Part shown: positions 15,495 to 25,600 of the stretch, piece by piece
How the letters are laid out: each line of letters starts with the position of its first letter
How positions within the stretch are numbered: position 1 is the stretch's first letter
Assembly (NCBI GenBank): GCA_017881185.1
Contig: JADGRE010000036.1
Location: 1-34,879 of the forward strand
Length of the DNA: 34,879 bases
From: Pseudomonadota bacterium
GTDB taxonomy: Bacteria; Myxococcota_A; Polyangia; Polyangiales; JAFGIB01
Reading direction: 5' to 3'
The notes under the pieces: generated by a model
Databases searched by the model: none
What the model was told of the DNA's origin: nothing
The model's input: only the letters and a program-made list of their open reading frames with translations
Made by a program: the position numbers and the translations under genes

Positions 15495-16604
15495 TTGGGG
15501 TTGCGGCGGGCGCTGTCATGGTCGTTACGGTATGCCTCGGGGGCGCTCACAACCCTGGCTGGGGTGGGGTGCAGTTTCGACGTCACGCCGCGCGGCGTCG
15601 CCCGCAGCCAGCAGGACTCGGGCCGCGATCTGATCGCGGGCGATGCCGGGCTCGCGGCGACCGACGCGGATGCAGCAACCGGCGGCTCGGGCGGCACTGG
15701 CGGCGAGGGTGCAGGCGCAGCCGACGGCGGCCCCGCAGCTACGCAGCCGCCTGGCCCGCCCAAGAATCCTTGGATCGCCTTCACGAGAATCGAGAGCTCC
15801 TTCGGTCAGCTCTACTTCGTGAAGGCCGATGGCAGCGGGTTACGCCAGTTCACGGGTGCCGCCTCGGAGCAGGACCCAGCATGGTCGCCCGACGGCAAGC
15901 AGCTCGCGTTCGTGCAGTTCGATGCGCTCATGGGCAACTCGTTGCATGTGCTCGATTTTGCGAAGGGTACCGACACTGCCATCAAGGAGAGCTTCAGCAA
16001 GCTCACGCGACCGCGCTGGTCGCCCGACGGCAAGACGCTCGTGGTCGCCGCCAGCACCGCTGCCGTGCCCGTGCCTGTGTTGTTTCGCGTCGAGCTCGCG
16101 TCGGGAGCCACCGCGCAGATCACGCAGTCCGTCAACGGCGACGGGGGCCACGACATCGCTGCCGACGGCTCGCTGTACTTCGTGCGCCACCTCGATGGCG
16201 CGCTCTTCGACATCTTCAGCGTCTCGTACCGCGCGAGCCCCAACACGACTGCCAAGCGCGTGACCACGGGCTCCAATGTCATCGGTGGCGTCACGGTGCA
16301 CCCGGACAGCAAGCGCCTCTACTACTCCAGCGCACCGGGCACGACGAGCTCGTCGTTGATCGAGCTCACGCTGGCGAACGCACGCAAGCGCACCATCGGC
16401 GACCCCGGCGACGAAGAGCCGCGCGCACTCCCGGGCGGCAAGAAGCTCGTGCTCAACCGCCGTTCGTTTGGTGCCGGCTCGGAGATCGCCGTGGTCGACG
16501 GCAACGGCAAGTTGCTGCAGCGGTGCACGAGCGACCCTGACTTCGATACTGCGCCCGATGCCTCGCCGTTGCAGAGCGCAGCGGTCGACCTGTCGAAGTT
16601 TTGA
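15495..16604 (+). CDS. Putative lipoprotein with TolB/WD40-like beta-propeller
   Basis: A 369-residue putative lipoprotein. The signal ends LTTLAGVGC, with lipid Cys26, followed by a Gly/Ala/Asp-rich linker to about 85. The remainder is a TolB-like propeller: DPAWSPDGKQLAFV and RPRWSPDGKTLVVA are textbook PD40 blades, with weaker blades ending in VHPDSKRLYYS. Such proteins bind partners at the cell envelope. The start must be a TTG (15495 or 15501), since no ATG or GTG precedes the signal sequence in frame; no clear ribosome binding site is seen. It is convergent with the giant lipoprotein gene, with 31 nt between stops. Confidence 0.82.
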   Translation: MGLRRALSWSLRYASGALTTLAGVGCSFDVTPRGVARSQQDSGRDLIAGDAGLAATDADAATGGSGGTGGEGAGAADGGPAATQPPGPPKNPWIAFTRIESSFGQLYFVKADGSGLRQFTGAASEQDPAWSPDGKQLAFVQFDALMGNSLHVLDFAKGTDTAIKESFSKLTRPRWSPDGKTLVVAASTAAVPVPVLFRVELASGATAQITQSVNGDGGHDIAADGSLYFVRHLDGALFDIFSVSYRASPNTTAKRVTTGSNVIGGVTVHPDSKRLYYSSAPGTTSSSLIELTLANARKRTIGDPGDEEPRALPGGKKLVLNRRSFGAGSEIAVVDGNGKLLQRCTSDPDFDTAPDASPLQSAAVDLSKF

Positions 16605-16635
16605 ACCAAGCTGCCAGTCGTCAGCTGCGCCGCAC

Positions 16636-19600
16636 TCAGTTCCACGCTTCGAACACCGCGCTGGGCGTCAACACGTCGGCGGTCGAGTTGTTGCCGACCT
16701 GGCCATTGTAATTGGCTCCCCAGCACAGTGGGTGGCCGCTCACCAGCGCGCAGTTGGTCAGGCTCAAACCAGCGCCGCTGATCGCGCCCGGCATGACGCC
16801 TCCGGTCAGGCCGGACGCTTGCACGGGCACCGTGCTGTACGACGTGCCGCCGTTGCCGAGCGCGCCGTTCTGGCCGGTGCCCCAACACTGCTCGCCGCCG
16901 TTGATGACCGCACACGCCGTGTACCAACCGGCTTCGACGGATTGCACGCCACTGGTGAGTCCGGACACTTGCGTGGGGACGAGACTCATGGTGCCGGCAG
17001 TGCCGTTGCCCAGGGCGCCGTTGGTGCCGGAGCCCCAGCATTGCAGGCCACCGTTCACCACGGCACACGCGTTCTGCTGGCCCGCAGCGATCGACTGCGC
17101 GGCGCTGAGCCCGCTCACCGTTACGGGTACGAGGCTTTGGGTGGTGGAGTTGTTGCCGAGCTGCCCGGCGCTGTTGCTGCCCCAGCACTGCACGGTGCCG
17201 TTGACCAGCGCGCAGGCAAATTGGGAGCCGACGGTGATCGCCTCGACGCCGCTGGTCAAACCGGTCACCTGCACGGGAATGAGGCTCTGGGCGGTGGAGT
17301 TGTTGCCGAGTTGTCCGGCACTGTTGTTGCCCCAGCACTGCACGCCGCCATTGACCAGCGCGCAGGTCGAGTCGAGGCCGGCGCCGATGGCTTGCACACC
17401 GGCAGTCAGTCCGCTCACCTGCACAGGCACGGCGCCGTAGGTAGTGGAGTTGTTGCCGAGTTGTCCGGTGCTGTTGTTGCCCCAGCACCGCGCGCTGCCG
17501 TTGACCACCGCGCAGGTGTGTTGACCGCCGGCCGATATCGCTTGCACTCCAGTGGTGATGTTGCTCACCGCCACAGGTACTGAGCTGTTCGTCGTCGAGT
17601 TGTTGCCCAACTGACCGAGAGCGTTGTTACCCCAGCATTGCGCGCCGCCGTTCACCGCGGCACAGGTGTGGTAGTTGCCGTTGGCGATCCCCAGGCGGCC
17701 GCTGGTGAGGCCGCTGGTCGCTGTGGGCACCAGCTTGTTGGCCGTGGAACCCACGCCAATCTGGCCGCTCGCACCATTGCCCCAGCATTGCACCGCGCCG
17801 TTCACGAGCGCACAGCTGTGGTAGGCACAGAAGCCGGCTGCGAGAGCTTGTGCACCAGAGGCCGAGGTGCTCACGGGGGTCAAGCTGGTGGCGGTGCCGT
17901 TGTTGCCGAGTTGGCCGCTGGTGTTGTAGCCCCAGCACTTGATGGCGCCGTTCACGATAGCGCATGCGTGCAGGGCACCGGCCGCGATGGATTGGACACC
18001 GGTCGTCAGGCCGGTGACCTGAACCGGCGATGAGCTGTTGGTGGTGGAGTTGTTGCCCAGCTGTCCACTGCTGTTGTAGCCCCAGCACTGTGCGCCACCG
18101 TTCACGATCGCGCATGCGCTCCCGGTGCTCACGGCAATCGCCTGCACACCCGCCGTCAGGCTCGTCACCTGCACGGGCGACGAGCTGTTGGTGGTGGTGC
18201 TGTTGCCCAGCTGTCCGTAGGTGTTGTAGCCCCAGCACTTGACGGCGCCGCTGGCCAGGGCGCAGGTGAATTCGTTGCCTGCCGCGATGGCTTGCACGCC
18301 GCTGGTCAGCCCCGCCACCGCCACGGGCGTGAGACTGGTCGTCGTGGTGCCGTCGCCGAGCTCGCCGTAGCCGTTGTAGCCCCAGCACTGCACGCCGCCG
18401 TTCACGAGCGCGCAAGTGTGCAGCTGACCCGCCGCGATGGCCTCTACGCCACTGCTCAAGCCCGTGACCGCCACCGGTATCGAGCTCTGGGTGGTGGAGT
18501 TGTTGCCGAGTTGACCACTGCTGTTGCTGCCCCAGCATTGCACGCCACCGTTCACCAACGCGCACGAGTGCTGGTAGCCGGCGGTGACGGCCTGCACGCC
18601 ATTTGCGACGTTGGACACCTGTACCGGTAACGAGCTGGCCGTGGTGGAGTTGTTGCCGAGCTGGCCGTAGGTGTTGTCGCCCCAGCACTGCACGCTGCCG
18701 TTCACCACTGCGCAGCTGTGTGCAGAACCCACCGCGAGTGCGCCGGTCGAGCCCAACACCCGTTGCGGCGAATTGCGGACGGTGAGCGTGAGTGTGGCGG
18801 CGGCTGCGCTGACGGAATTGCTACCCGTCACCGTGTAGCTGGCAGTAGATGCGAGCACGGTCGGCGTTCCCGAGATCACGCAGGTCGAGCTGTTCACGCT
18901 CAAACCAGTGGGCAGCGCCGGGCTGACGGTGCAGCCGCTCACCGGGCCGCCGCTGCCGCTGTTGGTCGGTACGTTGTTCGGGATCGCTTGCCCGAGATCG
19001 TAGGTCGCCGGATTCCAGTAGGTGAGCGTCGGCGCGACCACGTTCACCGTGATGGTGATCGTCCCCGTCACGGAGCCACCGGTGTTGCTCGCGGTGATGG
19101 TGTACGTCGTGGTGCTCGACGCGACCGTCGGCGTGCCGCCGATCAAGCCCGAGCTCGCATTGATGCTCAAGCCCGTCGGCAAGGTTGGGGTGATCGAGTA
19201 GGCAGTTGGCTGACCACCAGTGTAACCCGCTGCGTAGTTGGAGCTCGGTTGATCGCACGTCAGCGTGACAGGGCTGACGTACGTGACGCTCGTTGGCGGG
19301 ATGTCGTTGACCGTGATGGTCAGCGCTGCCGTCGCGGAGCCACCTGAGTTCGTCGCGGTGACGGTGTAGCTCGCCGTCGCAGTGATCGCCGTTGGAGCGC
19401 CCGAGATCACGCCGTTGCTGGGGCCCAAGCTCAGGCCTGCGGGTAGCGCGGGGCTGACCGAGTACGAGGCCACCGGGCCACCACCGACCGAGGGCACGTT
19501 GTTCGTGATTGTTACGCCCCTGGTATACACGGCGGGATTGACCGAGTAGCTCAGGCCGGAGGGCGGCAGCTCGTTGACGGTGATAGTCAACGTCACCGTA

Positions 19601-22600
19601 GAGGACCCGCTCGCGTTCGTGGCTGTGACCGTGTACGCGCTCATGCTCGCAACCGTGCTCGGCGTTCCAGACACCACGCCCGTCGAGCTGCCGAAGCTCA
19701 AGCCGGCAGGCAGCGCGGGGCTGATCGAGTACGAGGTCACTGCGCCACCCGTGTTGGTCGGCGCGTTGTTCGTGATCGTCGTGGTTCTGGTGTACGTGGC
19801 CGGGTTGAGCGAGTAGCTGAGGTTGCCCGGTGCGTTGTTGACGCTGATCGTCAAGCTCAGCGTCGTCGAGCCGCCCGTGTTCGTGCCCGTAATGGTGTAG
19901 CTCGTCGCGCCTTGTACTGCGGTTGGTGCGCCAGTGATCTGGCCGTTCGCAGGGTTCAAGGTCAAACCTGAAGGGAGCGACGGGCTGACCGAATAGGAGA
20001 CGATCGCGCCGCCGGTGTTCGACGGCGAGTTGGTCGCGATGGGCGTGTTGATCGTGTACACGGCTGGGTTGGCCGAGTAGGTGAGCGACGTGGGTGAGGT
20101 GTCGTTCACCGTGAACGTCAGCAAGCTTCTCGTGGTGCCGGCGTCGTTGCTCGCGATGGCGGCATAGGTGGTCGTTGGCGAGACCGTGGGCGTGCCCGAG
20201 ATCACGCCGCTGTTGAAGTTGAGACCCGGCAGCGCCGGCCAGATGGCGTACCCGATCACGCTGCCGCCACTATTGGTGGGGATGTCGGCCGTGATCGCAG
20301 TGCCGGCGCTGTAGGTGGCGCTGGTGACGGGGTAGCTCAACGCGGGAAGCGCTGCGGTGCCGGTCGTCAACGATCCGGGCACCGCCGTGGTGCTCGAGGC
20401 CAGAGTGCCGTTACCGAGCTGGCCGGTGGCGTTATAGCCCATGCTGCGCACATAGCCGTTGACCAACGCGACACTGTGATTGTCACCACCCGTGACGGCC
20501 GACACGCCAGTGCTCAGGCCCGTCGCGGCCACCGGCGTGGTGCTCTGCGCAGTGAGGCCGTTGCCGAGCTGGCCATAGGTGTTGTAGCCCCAGGTCTGCA
20601 CGCCACCGTTCACCAGCGCAACGGTGTGATTGAAGCCGGTGGCGATGGCTTCCACGCCGCTGCTCAGGATCGAAACGGACACGGCCGTGGTCGACTGCGA
20701 GGTCGAACCGTTTCCGAGTTGGCCGTAGGCATTGTACCCCCAGCACTTCGCGGCACCGTTGACGATCGCACAGCTGTGCGCGTCGCCCAGTGCGATGGCC
20801 TGCGCGCCCGTCGTTAGGCCAGTTACGGACTGCGGTGTGTCGTAGTTTGTGGTGGAGCCCATGCCGAGTTGGCCGTTGGTGTCGTTGCCCCAGCACTTCG
20901 CCGCGCCATTCACGATGGCACACGCGTGGCGTCCGCCGGCAGCGATCGCCTGTACGCCGGTCGTCAACCCGAACACCGGCTGCGGCGTCGTGAAGGGAGC
21001 CATGGTCACATAGATGACGCTCCACAGCGTGTACTGGCTGCCGATCGCGCCGTTGTAGTCGTTGCCCCAACACTTGGCGCTTCCGTTGACCACGGCGCAG
21101 GTGAAGTCGGCGCCGGCAGCGATCGCCTGCACGCCGCTCGTCAGTCCCGTCACCTGCACCGGCACCGAGCTCGAGACAGTGGACCCGTTGCCCAGTTGGC
21201 CTTTGAGGTTGTATCCCCAGCACTTCACGCCGCCGTTCTGCAGCGCGCAGGTGTGCGACGTGCCCGCGGTAATCGCTTGCACACCGCTGGTCAGCCCCGA
21301 CACCTGCACAGGCACCGTGCTCTGAGTCGTGGTGCCGTTGCCGAGCTGTCCGTAGGCGTTACCGCCCCAACACTTGACGCCAGCGTTGACGATCGCACAG
21401 GTGTGAGTCTGCCCAGCCGCAATGCCCTGACGGCCCGCGACCAGACCAGACACCTGAGTCGGCAGGTTGCTGCCGACTGTGGAGTTGTTGCCGAGTTGCC
21501 CATTGGAGTTGTTGCCCCAGCACAGCACGGCGCCGTCCACCAACGCGCAGGTCTGATAGCCGCCAGCGGAGATGGCTTGCACGCCGCCAGCCAGTGTAGC
21601 GACTGACACGGGAATCAAGCTGGTCGACGTGGTGCCGTTGCCGAGCTGTCCGTAGCCGTTACCACCCCAACAGCGTGCGCTGCCGTTCACCAACGCGCAG
21701 GTTTGGGCGTCGCCTGCGGCGATCGCTTGCACGCCGGTCGTCAGCCCGCTCACCGCCACGGGCGTCGATGAGTTGGTCGTGGAGTTGTTTCCGAGCTGAC
21801 CATTGGCGTTGTAGCCCCAGCACTTCGCAGCGCCGTTCTGGGTCGCGCAAGTGCGGTCGAAGCGGGCCGTGATGGACTGCACTCCAGTGGTCAGGCCCGT
21901 CACTGCCACGGGCGTCGTGCTCTGGGTGGTCGTCCCGTTTCCGAGCTGACCGCTGGCGTTGTAGCCCCAGCACTGCGCGCTGCCGTTCACGAGCGCGCAG
22001 CTGTGCGTCGGACCCACCGCAATCGCTTGCACGCCGGCGCTCAGACCGGTGACGGAAACGGGCGTCGTGCTGGCGCTCGTGGTGCCGTTGCCGAGCTGAC
22101 CGTAGGTGTTGTCACCCCAGCACTGCACGCCGCCGTTCACGAGCGCGCACGCATGAACCTGTCCGGCCGCGACCGCCTGCACGCCCGTCGTCAAGCCGAC
22201 GACTTGCACCGGGATGTGACTCTCGGTGGTCGAGGCGTTGCCCAGTTGCCCGCTGGCGTTGGCGCCCCAGCATTGTGCGCCGCCGTTTACGACTGCGCAG
22301 GTGATGGCGCCGCCTGCGGAGATCATCCGCACACCAGCGCTCAGCCCGCTCACCACGGTCGGCACCAAGCTCTGCGCCGTGGAGTTGTTGCCGAGCTGGC
22401 CGTTGGAGTTGTAGCCCCAGCACTGCGCGCTACCGCTGATCACCGCGCAGCCGTGATTGTCGCCGCTGGAGATGACGCCGCTCGTACCCACGGTCACCGC
22501 TCCATCCACGGTGATGTTCAGCGCGGTCATCGCGGAGCCGCCGCTGTTCGTCGCCGTGACGGTGTAGTCGGCAGTGGCCGCAACGGCTGTCGGCGTGCCC

Positions 22601-25600
22601 GAAATCGCACCGGTCGCCGTGCTGAAGCTCAGCCCCGCGGGCAATGAAGGGCTCACGGCATACGAAACCACAGGGCCGCCAGCACAGGTGGGCGTGCTGG
22701 TGGCGATCGCGATGCCGCGCGTGTAGCTGATCGGGTTCTGCGCGTAGGCGAGCGAGGAGGGCGCGATATCGTTGACGGTGATGTTGAGCACGGCCATCGT
22801 CGAGCCGCCGCTGTTGGTCGCCGTCACGCTGTAGCCGGCGCTCGGCGCGATTGCGGTCGGTGTGCCGGATATCGTGCCGCTCATCGTGTCGAGGTTCAGA
22901 CCAGCCGGTAGCGCGGGGCTGACCGAGTACGAGACCACCGCGCCGCCACCGTGCGTGGCGGTGTTGTTCGTGATGGTCGTGTTCCTGGTGTAGATAGCGC
23001 TGCTCGTCGTGTACGTGAGCGTCGACGGCGGGACGTCGACCACGGTGATCGACAGGCCGACTGTCGTGGTGGCCGAGGCAGCTGTCGTGCCAGTGATCGT
23101 GTAGGTTGCGATGGGCGAGAGCGTGGTGGGTGTGCCCGAGATCACGCCATTGCTCGCGTTGAGTGTCAGCCCGATCGGCAGTGCGGGGCTGACCGAATAT
23201 GAAACCAGCGTGGCACCGCTGTTCGATGGAACGTTGCTCGTGATGACCTGGCTCTGCGTGTAGACGACCGGGTTGTTCGCGTACTGCAGACCGGTGGGCG
23301 GGCCCCTGACGGTGATCGTGAGCACGACGTTCGTGGAGCCGCCGCTATTGGTCGCGGTCACGGTGAACGGCGTCGCGCTGTTGCTGCCGGTCGGAGTTCC
23401 AGAGATCACACCGGACATCGCGTCCAAGCTGAGGCCGGTGGGCAACGCGGGGCTGACCGAGTACGAGATCACCACGCCCCCGCCATGGGTGGGCAGATTG
23501 CTCGTGATCGGCACGCCGGGATTGTAGATTGCAGGATTGGTCGGGTAGGTCAGGCTCGAGGGTGGGACGTCGTTGACGGCGATCGTGAGCGTCGTCGTCG
23601 TGAAGCCACCGCTGTTCGTTGCGGTGATCGTGTAGCCGGCGCTCGGCGTGACCGTAGTCGGCGTGCCGGAGATGACACCCGTGATCGTGTCGAATGTCAG
23701 ACCGGCGGGCAACGCAGGGCTGACGGCGTAGCTGCTCACTGGCCCGCCGGCGTGCGATGGAGTGTTGCTGGCGATCGTCGTCGTCCGCGTGTACGTGGCC
23801 GGGTTCGTGGCGTACGTAAGCGCCGTCGGCGGCTGGTCGATGACGCTGATCGTCAAGAACGACATGGTCGAGCCGCCGCTGTTGGCGGCAGTCACGGTGT
23901 ACGTGGCTGCGCCCTGCAACGTAGTCGGTGTGCCGGAGACGACACCCGACGTGGTGTCGAGGCCCAAGCCTGCAGGCAGCGCAGGGCTGACCGAGTACGA
24001 GAGCACCGCGCCCCCGCTGCTGCTGGGCGTGCTGGGCGTGATGGCGACGTTCTTGTTGTAGGTGGCCGGGTTGCCGGAATACGTGAGCGCGGAGGGCGGC
24101 ACGTCGTTGACGGTGATCATCAACGCCTTGGTCGTGGACCCGCTCCCGTTGCTGCCAGTCACCGTGTAGGTGGCTACCGGCGTGATCGTGGTTGGCGTGC
24201 CGGCGATCACACCGGTAACGGGATCGATGTTCAAGCCCGCGGGCAACGCAGGGTTGACCGAGTACGCGGTGACCGCGCCGCCGCCGTGTGACGGTGTGTT
24301 GACCGCGATGCTCGTGTTCCTGGTGTAGACGCCCGTATTCGTGGTGTACGTGAGCGAGGTGGGCGCTGCGTCGTTGATGGCGATCTGCAAGCCGACCGCA
24401 CTGGAGCCACCCGTGTTCGTCGCAGTGACCGCGTAGGTTGCGAGTGGAGTGACCGTGGTCGGTGTGCCGGTGATCGCGCCCGTGATCGCGTTGAGGCTCA
24501 AGCCCGCGGGCAGCGAAGGGCTGACCGAGTACGAGACCACCGCGCCGCCACTGACGGTCGGAGTGCTCGTGGGAATGGTTATGTTCTGGACGTACGCGGC
24601 GGGATTGACTGCGTACGCGAGTCCCGATGGCGCCAGATCGTTGACCGTGATCGTGAGCGTCGCCGTCGCGCTGCCGTAGGCGTTGGTCGCCGTCACCGTG
24701 TAGTTCGTCGCGGCTGACAGCATCATCGGCGTGCCGGAGATGCTTCCCGTCGTGGAGCTGATGCTCAAGCCGGTGGGCAGTGCAGGGCTGATCGCCCACG
24801 AAACAGGCACGCCGCCGCTGCTCCACACGTCGTTGCTCGTGATGGCTTGGCCTTTGGGGTAGACCGCCGTGGTCGTCCCGTACGTGAGCCCGGACGGCGC
24901 GGCCTGACAGGTTCCGGCACCGTCGTCGACGAGGTTTCCACCGGCGGCGCCGAAGCGGCTGACGATGGTGTGCGTGCTGCAGTGCGTGCTTGCGCAGTCG
25001 GCGTCGGCGAAGCAGGCATGGTTGGCAGCGAACAAGCTGCAACCGTTGTTGATGACGCCGTCGGCGTCGTCGTCGAGGTTGTTGGTGCAGTCTTCGTAGA
25101 CCTCGCCCACGAGCGAGCCGCTCCAGCGGAAGTCGGTGGCATCGCCGTTCTTGAAGAACAGCCACATGTTGACGAGGTTCGCGTTGCCGCTCGCGCCGCG
25201 CGGGCCGACGTGTCCGAAGTCCCACAGGCCGAGCGCTTCATCGGGTGGATTGCGTGCACCGTTCGCCGTGGTGGGCGTGTGGACGGACCCGACCGTGTAC
25301 GGCAGCGGCCACGGTAGATGCGCGGGGTTGCCCGCGAGGTACACGTCGGGGTCGAGATAGACGTGCGCGAAATCGAGGGTCGTGAAGTTGCCGATGTGCT
25401 GCTCGGCGCAGCCGACCCCCGTGTTGAAGTCGGTCATCGTCGCAGTGGAGCCCATCTTCAGATGGCCCAGGCATGCTGTGGCGTCGAACGATGGTGGCGT
25501 GGTGCTGCGCGTGTAGAGCTCTATGGTGCCGTCGGGATTGTTGTCTTGGACGCCGTCGTTCATCACGACGCCATCGAACGACTTGTAACCGGGCGTTGCG

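Noticed and set aside
14626-15633. Plus-strand open frame of 335 codons opposite the second SDR
   Set aside because: The opposite strand carries a complete SDR with all motifs.
16640-24890. Long DNA repeats as a possible mobile or satellite array
   Set aside because: All repeat periods (about 153 and 264 bp) keep the reading frame and match protein blades and Ig-like domains, so they are coding repeats.
23345-25225. Second minus-strand frame of 626 codons inside the giant lipoprotein gene
   Set aside because: It is a shifted reading of the Ig repeats, dominated by Arg, His and Gln, with no protein-like features.
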